Counted from the stretch's first letter, positions 1 to 11,699 are shown. The stretch: DNA of 64,000 bases from Microstegium vimineum (GCA_022036555.1 CM039135.1:41539702-41603701); one strand, 5' to 3'. Notes: generated from the sequence alone by a model not told the origin. Program-made: numbers and translations.

Positions 1-94
1 TGATACAGAAAGTCATAAATAGTTTAGCAGATACTTGAATTAAATAAAACACGGTGCATGTAGAATGGAGATTGTGTAAGGTCACTTAACAGAC

Positions 95-1958
95 CCAGAG
101 GAGACTGGTAGTCATCAGAGCAAGAAACGTGAAATAATTCTTCCGTCCAACACAGTTATTTAGCCACTGCCAAAGATGCAAACATAAGCTATGGATAATT
201 TAAAATCTGAAGATAAGTACAGTTCCTATGTAAGAAATACCCGACAGTGATGATCAAATCCATCAACACACTTGTCACAACTTCTGCAATGTTTACTGAA
301 TTTGCAAACCTGAAAAACAATCTTTCTAAATCAGCAAGAGCTGCCAACACAAGTTTTCACTTTAGACCCAAGTTGTGTGGCAGCTAAGACAGATAGAACC
401 TGTCGACTAAGGATAAGAAAAAATATGCTACATGGTTGCAATGTTGAACAGTCCCACATATGAATGTACCTCAGCATCACATAACGTGCAGAACAAGGCG
501 TCTTCCCCATCAACTTGATTCTCCGAATCATCGAATTTCCTACAATCCCCCTTCACAAACAAAGCACAAACGAGCCCTCCAAGTAAGCAGCTCCTTGAAC
601 TTCTTGGCGGCTGAGACCTTAAATCCAGATTTGTGTCTCCAGCAGCTAAACCACCAGTGTTAGAACGCCCATCTAGAGAGTTCCTACAAGTACATGTTGC
701 CGTTGGGGAGGTTGTTCCAGCACCGATATCAGCTTTTGTTGGCAAATCCGTGCCTTGTATGTTGGCAGTACTTCCAGGTGCATCGATGAAGCCACTGTCA
801 AACTTTGACATGATTCCAGGATCTGCAGGGTTTATACTAGTGCACCGGATATAGAGGATGAAGACAGAAAACACCTGACAGAGTTCACACAAGTAGAAAT
901 TATGACAAAGACATCAAATCCTTCAAATAGTGACAAAGAAATACAATGCAGCTGCAGTTTGGCAGGCTTACCACGGTAGTGTAGATACCGATTACAACGT
1001 ATCCTAGGACTTGCTTCCCTAGAAATGGTGTGAAGAATGCATAAAAAGCAATCACCAGAAGGAAGAAAACCGTAATTGCAACGATCTGTTCCATGAGATA
1101 TTAAGAAAATTGTCATTCCACGGTTCACAAAAATGAAAAAAAAAAACAGCATGGCTTGGATAAGTCTGTGTTTTATCATATCATCAGAGGATGATGATCT
1201 GAAGGCAAAAGGCTGGCTGAGAATATAATATATTAATATGTAATGTTGAAAAACAAAAGGCGCATACCTATGACTTTCTACCTTGATTACAATGCCTTTG
1301 GAGTCTAAGTTGGTAATTTCATTAGTAGTCTGAAATGTTGTCAGCGGTACGCCCAAATGCAGTATTGAGAATTCTTTCGTTTAACCCAAGTAAGTATCGA
1401 GAAATAGTTATATTAACAGGATAAACTTTTAGGAATCAATCAATATCCATTAGAGCACCATGGTTTCATATTTGTGGAATACAAAAAAGATTCACTGTCA
1501 ACAGGGTAAAGTAAAACAGGACCTGTGCCATCAGAGAGAAGGTTTAATCATGATCAAGCCATGCTTACTGAATGAGTTTGCAGGTATTTCACACTTTGAG
1601 AAAAAAAAAACAAGTCCTAGAGATAGACAGCAGGTTTTTGTATAGGGGTGAAGAAAGAAAACAAGAATTAGCAGCACCAGGAGCATCGTCGCGGGTATTG
1701 CACTGCACTGCACTCAATATTATTTATAGTTTTGTACTAACAAGTAATAGCTCCACGTTAACGAAGCACACATCTCTTCCTGTGCACAATAGCACATACG
1801 GAATGGAACCGTGATAAACTACGCAGATGAGTTCCCGAAACTACTCCGCAGGTAACACCCGGTGAATGATTCGAGAGGATTGGAAGCGGAGAGGAAAGCC
1901 ATCGAGACCGCACCTGGAGCGTGTGCGCCGGGAGCTGCCATCCGTTCTTCCTCGCCAT
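95..1958 (-). CDS. DHHC-type protein S-acyltransferase (plant PAT19-22 group), 5' part
   Basis: This gene encodes a palmitoyltransferase that attaches fatty acids to cysteines of membrane proteins. Five coding exons read on the minus strand: 1914-1958 (MARKNGWQLPAHTLQ), 972-1085, 470-874, 241-309 and 95-166. All have GT/AG borders and every junction is in phase 0, giving the first 235 residues. Two hydrophobic segments lie at about residues 17-40 and 45-68, followed by the motif CTSINPADPGIMSKFD. A low-complexity cytosolic stretch follows, then the cysteine-rich domain from about residue 176 (FCTLCDAEV) with the catalytic DHHC at about 207-210 and WLNNCVGRKNY. The remaining membrane helices and C-terminus lie left of position 1. 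The N-terminus resembles Arabidopsis PAT21/22 as I remember it. The start at 1958 is the only Met giving the conserved ARK-GWQLPAHTLQ opening; the 5'UTR is CT-rich. The family is certain; the exact orthologue is not. Confidence 0.9.
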
Positions 1959-2155
1959 GGCCGCCGCCGCCGCTCCGCTCCTCCTCCCCCTCTCTCTCCC
2001 CTTCTCCATTCTTCTCTCTCTCTCTCTTTCTCTTTCTCTTCCCACAAGGCCACGACACAAAGGTTTGCCCTGCTTTCTTGGGAGCAGTGGTTGAAGTCAA
2101 TCAATGACGAAGAGACTCTCTCTCTCTCTCTCCTTTTTTTTCTTTTCCATTCCAC
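1959..2155 (-). promoter_or_regulatory. CT/GA-rich 5' leader and promoter-proximal region of the S-acyltransferase gene
   Basis: Immediately upstream of the start codon are pyrimidine tracts on the plus strand, at about 1978-2038 and 2114-2150. They read as GA repeats in the transcript direction. Such GA/CT microsatellites are common in plant 5'UTRs and core promoters. No clear TATA box was found. The long in-frame ORFs here, rich in Arg and Glu, are products of the repeat and not protein evidence. Confidence 0.45.
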
Positions 2156-2159
2156 TGGC

Positions 2160-3332
2160 CTCTCAACTCATTTCCGTTACTTCATAAAAAAAAAGAATCA
2201 TTTCCGTTGCTGTTTTGGTGCCGGTTAGTTGGGGATCGATGAAGACTCGAGTGCGAGCATGGTGAGCAGGTCGTGCAGCCGAACTCAGCGGCCGGTTTGG
2301 ACTTGACAGTCTTGACCGGCAACGCGGCTTTTCAGCTTCTTGTAAACCGGTAGCCACGATTCTCGGCTTCTCACCCTGCCTCTCAGTGATTTCGCATTCA
2401 CTATGGCTTTCCTTGAATTGAATTTAAAGTTTTTTTTTGAAACATAATTGAATTTAAAGTAGATACGTCCATGTCCATGCGTATGTGATTTGTTCGGTGT
2501 GCCGCGGTCCATGCTACTATGCATGTATGCCCAAACCCAAATTGACAGCAGACCATACGCAAATACAATAATGTTGCTTGAGCATAAAGCATGCAAGGAA
2601 TCATGCTCTCCGAACGCATAAAAACAATTAACAAACTCATCCTTCAACCAGCGGTGTCTGGGCCACGCCACTCAAAATACTTGAGTATGTAATGGATGGG
2701 AGGAGTGATGTGATCAAGATCTGAGAGCCCAATAATAATCTAAGAGGATTTAGGTCTTATTTGATATAGTTAAATTCACCCTAATCTATATGTGTTAGGG
2801 TGGATTAGAATAAGCTAAAGTATAATCCAATCTATCTCAACACATGTGGATTGAGATAAATCTGATGACATCCAAACAAGATTTTATTTGGATATTCATG
2901 TATTTACCTCAATCCACGGTTGGAGTGGATTTGAACTAAGTTTCATTTTAATTCGCTTCAACATATATGGTTTAAATTAGATATATCTGTATTTAAATAA
3001 AGCATGAAAGAATAATTGAGTTGATTATGTTAGGTGTACTGCAGGGAGGAAGGAGCAGATTAGACGAATGGATGCAGGAGGGAACTGAATGATTAGGGAG
3101 GAGTTGAAAGGCGGCCATCAATCAACAACGCCACTGCATTTGCGTTGCAATGCAAAGCCCCTGCCACTTCTATATAATACATCCATGGATTACTTTAGTT
3201 TTTCTATGCTTTGGTACCATCTTGTTCTTCTAGTATGGCACCATTGGTGGATCCAAAGTGGTTGCCAACGGTGCATTAGACTAAACTAAACACGGTACCA
3301 TTTTGTTAGAAATGTACCTATGACTTGCAACG
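2160..3332. other. Intergenic DNA with a palindromic MITE-like relic
   Basis: No gene is supported here. At about 2750-3000 there is inverted-repeat DNA with phrases such as TCCAAACAAGAT, CTCAATCCACGGTTGGAGTGG and ATATGGTTTAAATTAG. Similar phrases recur near 33.42-33.84 kb and 34.3-34.46 kb, so this is a repeated MITE family. The rest is AT-rich and unremarkable. Confidence 0.4.
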
Positions 3333-3334
3333 TA

Positions 3335-3594
3335 CTCCCTCCATCCTAAATTGTAAGTCATTTCAAGAATCTTAGAGAGTCAAAGCATCTCAAGTTTGAC
3401 CAAGAATTATAGACAAAACTATAAAGATTTATAACATCAAATAGGTATACTATGAAAATATAATTGATAACAAATCTAATGATACTTATTTGACATCATA
3501 AATATTATTATATTGTTATATAAGTTTGGTCAAACTTGAGAAATTTTGACTCTCCAAGATTCTTGAAATGACTTACAATTTGGAATGGAGGGAG
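3335..3594. mobile_element. Stowaway MITE (Tc1/mariner class), TA duplication
   Basis: The terminal inverted repeats begin CTCCCTCCATCCTAAATTGT and end with its near-complement ACAATTTGGAATGGAGGGAG. A TA flanks each end (3333-3334 and 3595-3596). The inner arms also pair (AAGTCATTTCAAGAATCTT against AAGATTCTTGAAATGACTT), so the 260-bp element can fold into a hairpin. It has no coding capacity. Close relatives lie at 12098-12358 and 17577-17843. Confidence 0.9.
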
Positions 3595-3596
3595 TA

Positions 3597-4114
3597 CTAT
3601 TATTTGTACATTTTGGATCCAGACCCTGACGTTTCGTAAATTGTTTGGCTAGTCAGATAGATTTTGATCCACAAAAATGTTTCTTTTTATAAAAAGGAAA
3701 TATATAAATGAAATTATATTTCAAAAGAATTCAAAACCTTTTGTGGGCAAAGAACAACTTAAATACAATCTATTTTAACTTGTTGCACGATCACCACTGT
3801 ACAGGAGAAGCAAGAAACGTAATCAGACGAAACCACTCCGAGGTTGTTTCCTATGCGCAGGCAAAAAAAAAATGAGAACCGTTTCAGCCATTTCTAGGTA
3901 GAAACGTTTCTCCCGTTTCCTGTTTGGAAGTGATTCTAGCGTCTCTAGATAGAATCCAAAATGCTTCGTCCTTTCAAATGGCCCTAGTCGAACTTTTAAA
4001 AAAGTTTTGAGGTTTGAACAAAGGGCATGGAATTAAAAAGACATTTGACTTGTTTCAAATCTTGAATTGCAGCTTTTTTGGATGGGCGCAGTAGTTTGGG
4101 TAATTTTGTAAAAA
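3597..4114. other. Intergenic, no gene seen
   Basis: AT-rich sequence between two transposons. No ORF, splice-like structure or strong repeat is visible. Confidence 0.4.
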
Positions 4115-4710
4115 GAAAAAGTCTAGATCACCCCTCAACTATGGGGTGTGGAACACATAACCTCCCAAAGTATCAAACGGTCTAATTTAGCCTCTGAACT
4201 ATCCAAAACCGTCTACTTTACCCCCTGGGGCAGTTTTGGACGGCGGTTTGCTACCGTAACCATGGTTTTGCTACAGTAACCGAATCTTTGAAAAATCATA
4301 GTAAATCACAGAAAAAATTCAATTTTGTTGGACTCCACATGAGTAGATCTACACAATGAACATATAATATGGTATGCTTTAGTACAAAGTTTTTGTTATA
4401 GCTTTAAATTTATTGGAAAATTAAAGCTATAACAAAAACTTTGTACTAAAGCATACCATATTATATGTTCATTGTGTAGATCTACTCATGTGGAGTCCAA
4501 CAAAATTGAATTTTCCATTTTACGATTTTTCTGTGATTTGATTCGGTTACTGTAGCAAAACCATAGTTACGGTAGCAAACCGCCGTCCAAAACTGCCCCA
4601 GGGGGTAAAGTAGACAGTTTTAGATAGTTCAGAGGCTAAATTAGACCGTTTGATACTTTAGGGGTTATGTGTTCCACACTTCATAGTTTGGGGATGATCT
4701 AGACTTTTTC
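4115..4710. mobile_element. Fold-back MULE-like element with about 290-bp arms
   Basis: The whole element is a giant inverted repeat. The left arm (4115 to about 4410) starts GAAAAAGTCTAGATCA and is repeated as reverse complement up to 4710, with only a few bases of loop near 4414. The direct repeat TTTTGTAAAAA lies at 4104-4114 and 4712-4722, offset by one base on the right. This fits the 9-11-bp duplications made by Mutator-like transposases. There is no ORF; a transcript would form a long near-perfect hairpin. Part of the same sequence occurs at 51647-51705. Confidence 0.75.
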
Positions 4711-5411
4711 CTTTTGTAAAAAGATGAATGCGCTGTTGACTATTGGGACGCGGACCAGGGACTTCAAAGACCTTTTTTTTTATCACAGGGACTACAAAGA
4801 CCTGAATGCAGTTCAGTTCACACACAGTTTCGTTTTCGCGCAATCAGTACACCTCGTCTACCAGAAAATGTACATCAACTGGTACCAGTACAAACTAGGG
4901 CAGGGACATAACAATGGCATGCTTCACAGGAAATTGCACTTAAACCTTGATTTGAGCTTTTAAAAAAAGAGTTAAACCTCCATTGAATTGAATTACAAAC
5001 ATGTTACAAAGATGTGGAGAGAAAGTGCAACCGATGTTTTCTGGCACATGCTTGATATTACAAGTTGACATGAATTGGGCATGCTTGCTCGTCTTGACTT
5101 TTTAACAAGGCTATCAGCCATCTTATTTGCTATCAGGTATCTTATTTGTCTCTATACCAATCTTGATTAGTGAGCTGTATAAAACTAGAAATGCATGTAT
5201 TGTAAGCAGGAAACAGTATTCCCATTTCAGCGCTCACTGCCAATGTCACTGTCAGACAAATTCTCTTGTTCATCGAACATGATGCCAAGTTGTGTTTAAG
5301 AGGGGAAAAAAACTGATGCCAAGTTGGCAATAGGTGTGGATTATGGTTATATACGCAGTACCATCAGCACCAAACTGACTTCCCATCACCACATGTGTAT
5401 AACATAACATC
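4711..5411. other. Intergenic, presumed 3' flank of dihydroneopterin aldolase
   Basis: No gene is supported. The stretch should contain the 3'UTR and polyadenylation region of the minus-strand aldolase gene, but I cannot place the site. Confidence 0.35.
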
Positions 5412-6933
5412 TCATTCTTTCTTTCTGTGTCTCATTATCTCCACACCCAGATAGTCCAGGACGCCTTGCACTGCAACGTGAGGCTTGCCAAGCTTCACTC
5501 GGACTGTGGAGATCTGAGGGAACTTGAGCAGCGTGGCCTTTGCGATCGAGTGAGCCACTGACTCCAGGAGGTTGTGTGGCGTGCCTTCGACAACATCCTT
5601 AGCAATGCTGGGGAGGGGTTTAAACAAAACTGATTGTCAGGGGATATGATAAAACATCTTGGGAAAGGATTCTTGAACTCTGAAGTGTGTGTCTACACCT
5701 CTGCATCCTCTCAGAGCAAGCAAAGAAGGTCTAACCAAATCTAAGACTTGATTGATAACAGTTGCATTCAGAACTTACATTACAGAACTGAGTTAAGGAG
5801 ATGAACAATTCGAGTTTCTTATATTAGAGGGTGGTGAACCAATGAAAGAAAACGCTGAATATATGATGCTCTAATGCCAGCTGTAAAATATAAAAAATCC
5901 CCAATCTGCTACCAACTGAAATTTTGAAACCAATAATTCAGAGGCACATAACATAGGCCACCTGTAACTATGTTCGGCTGATGGTTTCTACGGCCAATAA
6001 GCCGGCTGACACTATACCATGTCTGATAAGCTATGCTGATAAGTTCCTACAAGATAAGCTGGGCTGATAAATATGCAATATTGCAGATCATGATCAATCC
6101 AAATCCTGAGCTCAGTTCCAAGTCCCCAACTGCAAATCGAAGTGTAACTAAAAAAATGCCATCTAGACTTGTAGAGCAACGACATGAGGTTGGGTGGGGA
6201 TTTTTTTTTCTTTTTCAAAAGTGCCAGGCAGGGTTAAAAACATACTACACTAGCATGATAAGGAAATCTGAAACAGCCTGTTTAGAAACTACTGTGTTGG
6301 GACTCTATGATAAGAAAATCTGAAACAGCGTGTTTATAAACACTGTTGGGACTCTGAACTATGAAGTGTATGCAAGTGGAGAGTATAATCGGAATTCGGA
6401 AGCAGGACCCTTCACTGCACACATTCTAAACTTATATACTGGTGTCAACATGAAAAAACATCATTTCGTAATAACAACAATTTCCAAGCAGACCTCTGAA
6501 ACAGTACTGCGATTCATCCTGAAACAAGAAGATTCACTACTCTTTTGTACAGGAGACTACAACGGACTGAAACCAAGGAAGCTGCACACATATACGATGA
6601 CCTCGCGTGCCACTTTAGTAAGTACAGTATATAATACCAGTTGAAATTCCGAAAAGAATGCTACTAATTTCTACAAATTTGTTGTTCCAATCAATCGTCG
6701 TTAAGGCTGACATACCATACCACTACTCACCCGTAGATGTCGGTGTAGCTGATGGTGTCAGCGATGCAGTCGGACTCGCCGGCGGCGGTGAGGTCCATCC
6801 AGGCATCGATGTCGACGACGAACTTCTGTCCCAGCGTCTGCTCCTCCGGCAGGACGCCGTGGAAGCCGCGGAACTGCAAGCCGCGCAGGATGAGCTTGTC
6901 GCCGCCGCAACCCGCTGCCGCCGCCTCCGCCAT
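5412..6933 (-). CDS. FOLB: Dihydroneopterin aldolase (folate biosynthesis)
   Basis: This enzyme cleaves 7,8-dihydroneopterin to 6-hydroxymethyl-dihydropterin and glycolaldehyde, a cytosolic step of the pterin branch of folate synthesis. There are two coding exons, 6731-6933 and 5412-5607, joined across a Gly codon by a GT/AG intron of about 1.1 kb, giving 132 residues, normal for the family. The sequence runs through RGLQFRGFHGVLPEE with the expected acidic residue near position 31, then GQKFVVDID, SYTDIYG, and in exon 2 KDVVEGTPHNLLESVA. The C-terminal block VRVKLGKPHVAVQG carries the conserved Lys near position 109 and ends in DYLGVEIMRH. An upstream in-frame Met (position 7041) would add a non-conserved Arg-rich extension; the Met at 6933 opens the conserved protein. 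No targeting peptide is visible. In plants the family has a few paralogues; which one this is cannot be told. Confidence 0.95.
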
Positions 6934-7160
6934 GGATGGGCCGAGCAGCAGTTCCGGTTCGCCTCGCACAGCACGCGAGAAACGAGAGGCGATTAAATAA
7001 AGGAGACGGACGGGGACATAGGGGTAGGGTAGCGCGGGCACGCGGAATCGCTGGACGACCGGAACAGTGGACGGAGGGGGATTGGTTGGCTTGGCTGGCG
7101 GTGCGGTGCAGCGGCTGTGGAGTGTGGAGAGCTGACGACGGAAGGGAAGGCACAGTTTGG
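6934..7160 (-). promoter_or_regulatory. Likely 5'UTR/core promoter of dihydroneopterin aldolase
   Basis: A GC-rich stretch ends abruptly in AT-rich DNA near 7200, as is usual upstream of grass genes. No TATA box is obvious. The ORFs on both strands here look like composition artefacts. Confidence 0.35.
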
Positions 7161-7813
7161 GCCTTTATTGGGCTTCTGTATTGTTCGTTGGCCCACTACT
7201 GTCATTTTGCTAATTTATTTGCTAAAAAAGGTTTGAATTGAAAGACACAAAAAAAAAAAACCGTTGCCATGACTCGAACGGGGTCTGTTGGGTGAGAGCC
7301 GAGTATCCAAAACGGATTTCATCTAAGTGCCATGTGCACATTTATTTCTAGAAATTTATTTATATTTGTTCAAAATAAATTGCTTGATACTTTAAATTTG
7401 TTATATGAAAAGGCTAGCTCTATGAGTAGTTTCTAGCAAAAGTGTCCTTATATTACAACTGAACTCAATACATATAGGAATGCTTTCGTATAAACGCGAG
7501 TTGTTCTAATTCTACGAGTGTGGGTTACATGCGATACAGTAGGATGCAAAATGATTTATAGTGGAATCGGACTCCATATATATTCATCATCGCTAAACGG
7601 CAGCTATCCTAACTCATATGAGCTCACGACAAGTAAGAGACAGAGAGAGAACGCGAGTGCAATTTGGAAAGTAAAAATCCTGGACGCAATAAACTCTTCA
7701 CTGCCCACACAAGTAGGCGAAGGTGGACCAAAAAAAAAAAAGATGAAGAGAAATTTTACATCTATAATATTATATAGGTAGTATAGTTAGTGAGAGTATA
7801 TGAAATTTCTAAT
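7161..7813. other. Intergenic, AT-rich, no gene seen
   Basis: Contains poly(A) runs at about 7250-7260 and 7731-7741. No coding or repeat structure is supported. Confidence 0.4.
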
Positions 7814-9043
7814 CACTACTACAGAAATCATTTTCCGTGGTGGTTGAATTTGATTAACCGTGACGGTTTTTTCCAACCGCTACGGATCAATGGTCACGGT
7901 TAATCGGACCATTAACCGTGGTGGTTATGTTAGGACAACCGTCACGGTTAATCAGAAAAAAAAAATAGATCCAAGTCTAGGCCCAGGCCCAGGCCCAGAC
8001 CTCACCAACCCTAGATCCGCCGTCGGAGCCCTCTGCTCGTGCCGCCGCCGTAGCTCGCCGCACCGGATCCCGCCGCCGGAGCCCTCTGCTCGCGCCGCCA
8101 TAGCTCACCGCGTCGGATCCCGCCGCCGGAGCCCTCTGCTCGCGCTGGATCCCGCCGCTGGAGCCCTCTGCTCGCGTCGCCGCCGTAGCTCGCTGCTCGC
8201 GGGAGAGGAAGGGGGAGGGCGGATCCACTCCAGGGATCCGCATCCGCGCCCACGCCGCCGGGGAGGGGGCCGTCGCAGAGGCCTCCTCGCCCGCGCCGCC
8301 AGGCCGCCGTGCCTGCGAAGGAAGCCGAGGGGGCGCCCGCGTGGGGGAGGGGGTGTCGCGCCGCCGTGGATGAAGCCGAGGGGAAGGGGGCCGTGAGTGG
8401 GAGCCGCCGGGGACGCCTCTGGTTCCACCGGGAGGGGCGGCCCGCGAGCGCTCGTCGCCGTCGGGAGGAGAGCCGCCGAGAGGGAGGGCACCTGGGAGAA
8501 GAGCCGTTGGTGAGAGAGGGAGGCGCTGGTGGAGAGGGAGACGAGGGGAGAGAGGCGTCGGGGGCCTGCGGAGTCGGGGCGGGGAGAGAGGCGGCTGCGA
8601 GGGAGGAAGTGGGAACCCTAACTCCTGTTATATATGAGCCCAGTTGAGCAATGTGTCTGGACTTTGAATGGGCTAGGAGTTGGACCACTATTTACCGAGT
8701 CGGGCCTTTTATGGTGCCCGTCTCCATTAATGACTTAACGGAGACGGACGAATAAAGATGACCGCCATGGTTAATACCCATTAACCGTGGCGGTTGTTGT
8801 AACGCAACCGCCACGGTTAATGTATTTACCATGGCGGATTAGTTACAACAACCGTCATGGTTAATAGTCCATTAACTGTGGCAGTTAGGTTATAACAACC
8901 GCTATAGTTAATGCATTAACCGTGACGGTTGGGACCCCAAGCCGGTGGGCTTTCTGGCCACCTATTAACCGTGGCGGTTTAGGTGAAAAACCGCCACGGT
9001 TAATAAAAGCCAAGTGCTATGCAAAATCATTTCTGTAGTAGTG
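7814..9043. mobile_element. Non-autonomous CACTA (EnSpm) transposon, 1.23 kb
   Basis: The left end reads CACTACTACAGAAATCATTT and the right end is the near-complement AAATCATTTCTGTAGTAGTG. The 3-bp duplication AAT lies at 7811-7813 and 9044-9046. The subterminal zones carry many copies, in both orientations, of a motif close to TTAACCGTGGCGGTTG, the presumed transposase-binding repeats. The middle (about 8010-8620) is very GC-rich, unlike the flanks, with tandem units around GGAGCCCTCTGCTCGCG. It contains long overlapping ORFs on both strands but no transposase. This is a defective element dependent on an autonomous partner. Confidence 0.93.
8020..8200. repeat. GC-rich tandem repeat inside the CACTA element
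   Basis: Four imperfect units share GCCGGAGCCCTCTGCTCG or close variants with GATCCCGCCGC spacers. Together with the following GC-rich DNA they resemble a grass 5'UTR or first exon rather than transposon sequence. Inference: either expanded internal repeats or captured genic DNA. Confidence 0.6.
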
Positions 9044-9838
9044 AATCATGACTACCCATCAATACTAGGGAGCGAGGTCACCATCACGTCATTACATCTA
9101 CAAATAGAAAAATGATTTACAAAATCAAGACAATATCATAGAAAAAGATGCTACAACTTCCCAACAAACCATGAATTCACCATAAATTTGAAAAAGATAT
9201 ATTTGTTTTCTACTTTTCACATCTTTTGCTTAGGCGGGTCAAAATGCTCATTTTCAGATCAACTTAACAACAAATTTAACAGATTTTAACATAAATGGCA
9301 ACTAGGAAAGTTTGAATTATTCCAATAACAATAAGGATAATTCAAAAATTTGAATGGCAGTGGGAGAAGTGGTAAAATTTTATAACATCACTGAGAAAAT
9401 TGCCTATAAAAAACTATGAAACAATTTTGCTCCTTTCTTCTATACAAGAGAAGATATATGAGAGATTTGCATATTTAGAATTCGAAATATTGACCATTCA
9501 CAAATTTGTTGTTGGATTCACATTAAGGGTATAAGTTGTTGTGAGCTATTTTTTTTACCAAACACTTATTTCCAAAACAGTTTCATGGGTAAAAACTATT
9601 TTTCTCCCCCTCTAACGAATATATTAAGTGGGATGAAGCTGAAAAAAAATATTTTATTTTAGCTTTCTCCCCATTTATCTCTTATATACATACATAAATT
9701 TATTGGTGAAGCTATTTTACCAAATATTTTTTCTTAAAATAGCTCAACTTCACATAGAAAGTTGCTCATGAAACAATTTTGTAAAAAAACAGCTTCAGTG
9801 GTGAAGTCAAGTTGTGCTAAACAAATTGTTGTAGATAA
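9044..9838. other. Intergenic, AT-rich, no gene seen
   Basis: Low-complexity AT-rich sequence. Weak similarity between phrases such as TTTACCAAACACTT (9555) and TTTTACCAAATATT (9715) hints at an old inverted or duplicated element, but no ends can be defined. Confidence 0.35.
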
Positions 9839-10045
9839 GGACACTCACAATGCAGACTCTACCATAGAATGTAAGTCTATTTATTATTTTTTTATTGATA
9901 ATATTTTGCTGATGTGACAATATAGTTATTGAAGAGAGAAGAAGAAAAAACAAGACTTTGAGTCTTATTTAGACTCCAAGTCTATGATATCTTTGAGATA
10001 ATAAATATGCTTAAACTATATGGTAGAGTCTGTATTATGAGGGCA
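9839..10045. mobile_element. MITE with ACTCACAATGCAGACTCTA termini
   Basis: The left end GGACACTCACAATGCAGACT pairs with the right end AGTCTGTATTATGAGGGCAC, and TCTACCATAG pairs with CTATATGGTAGA just inside. No ORF. The same family recurs at once downstream (10041-10310) and at 61483-61681 in reverse orientation. Confidence 0.65.
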
Positions 10046-10310
10046 CTTACAATGCATACTCTACTATTTACTATAGAGTCTAAGACCCTGTTTAGTTACT
10101 CATAGAATCCAAAATATTTTGAGTTTTGAATTCTGGATTTTTAGAATCTAAAATAGTTGGGTTTTTGGATTTTGAATTTTTGTTGGAACTAAATAGGTCT
10201 TTAAGTTTATTTATTATCCTCTTATTTATAATATTCTTATTTATAATTTGCTGATGTCGTAGTATATTTATTACGTTTAGACTCTGCATTGTAATTTTGT
10301 AAGTGCTATA
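10041..10310. mobile_element. Second copy of the same MITE, interrupted by another MITE
   Basis: The left end GGGCACTTACAATGCATACT and the right end GACTCTGCATTGTAATTTTG belong to the family just upstream. The copy is split at about 10083-10204 by a different inverted-repeat element bounded by ACCCTGTTTAGTTACTC and GGAACTAAATAGGTCT. Confidence 0.6.
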
Positions 10311-10429
10311 AAAGTACCCTAAGATGAGACCACGATACCATTTATCATCCACACTAGTGGCAAAGTAACTAAGGAGTCAATTTTTAAGTCCCAAAATTTC
10401 TCAAGATAAATAGAAAAGGGTAGCACCTA

Positions 10430-10632
10430 CCTCCTCTCATCAGATCACGAGCCACACACAGCACAGGTGTGGGAGCCCGATCCGATCGCCAGATCCGCCG
10501 GCCTCTGCGCCGATCCGGGCGTCCTTCCACCGCTCCTCTTCCTTCTATCGTAGGCCGCGCCCTCGCCGCTCGCTGGAGCGTTGATCCCTCCCTGCAGCCC
10601 GGACTGCTTGATTCCTTCTTATTTCCTTGCCG
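10430..10632 (+). promoter_or_regulatory. Probable non-coding first exon (5'UTR) of the ECT gene
   Basis: GC-rich, pyrimidine-rich sequence ends in a good donor CCG|GTAAGG at 10632/10633. The next plausible exon begins at 11700 after TATTTCAG, five bases before the start codon. The layout (untranslated exon, about 1.07-kb 5' intron) is common in plant ECT genes. The transcription start is not placed; about 10430 is a guess from composition. Confidence 0.5.
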
Positions 10633-11699
10633 GTAAGGGAATTTGTTCTGCACACTCTCCTGCTATGATTTCTTTGATCGGAGAGCCTTCAAATTCAAAT
10701 CCTTCCTCTCCTTATTATCCCACCCCGTCCGGTTTGTCGCCGATTCGATTTCTTTGATTGATGCGTGTCTGTGTCTGCCCCCCTGTGTCACCCTGCGTAA
10801 GATCTCGCGTCAATTCAGGCGTTACTAATGTTATCATGCCATGGCTTATGCGATTCGAGTTGTATTATTGAGTAAATTGGTTTAGAACCAGGGGGGCTCA
10901 AATTGAGTTGATCAGGCTTCCTTGCTCCACATGGTGCACGCTGCGGTTTCGCGCAGCCAAGGTCTGCTGGCGGAATCGCCCGAGCTTCAGCTTAACGCAT
11001 TGCGGGTCCTTTTCGGTAGGTTCCCTTTGGTTCGCGTGCACCAGTTTATGCGCATCGATATCACATTTTGAATTGGTTGGGTACGGTGCTGTTGAAATTG
11101 TCACGTGTGTGTAGTCTCTGTAGCATTGCATTGCACGGTCAATTCGTGCGGGGCGTACATTCATTTTGATGCCTGGATGGGCTTGTGTGCTGTTTGTCAT
11201 ACCTCCACTGTACGTCATGTTGATGGTTGGTGCAGATCGTGCTAGCGTAGAGGGTTCTGGTAGGGATGTCTGTCAATGTTATGTGGCTATATGTTCCCTG
11301 AGATGTGGTATTGTTTAGACTGAATAGAATGATGCATGTTAAACGCACAAGATGTGCCTTTACCCTGTAGAGTAGAGTAAGAGGCCAAGTACATGCAACA
11401 AGTACGAGGAATTCGAATACTGCTGATTGCAACTCACCGTGTGTGCTTTTATCAGTGATTAACATATTTGGTTATAACTCAATACAATGTGTATGCCATG
11501 TACTGGGTGATGTGATCACATGGTATTTTGATGTAAATATGTTATGGAAGCAACTATCCTTCTTTGATATTTAAGGCCATCTGTGAAAGTGTAGCTTGTA
11601 CTTCATAATAATAGAATATGTGGCACTCTGTTTATCACGCACAAGTGGATAGCCTCATTTGTTGAGCCTGACATGATTTGCAGAACCTTGATATTTCAG

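Noticed and set aside
6752..7241. Plus-strand ORFs opposite dihydroneopterin aldolase
   Set aside because: Antisense shadows of a GC-rich exon whose minus-strand frame is clearly the conserved enzyme.
8011..8688. Long overlapping ORFs on both strands (up to 225 codons)
   Set aside because: They lie in the GC-rich tandem-repeat core of a CACTA element. GC-rich DNA has few stops, and there are no conserved motifs.
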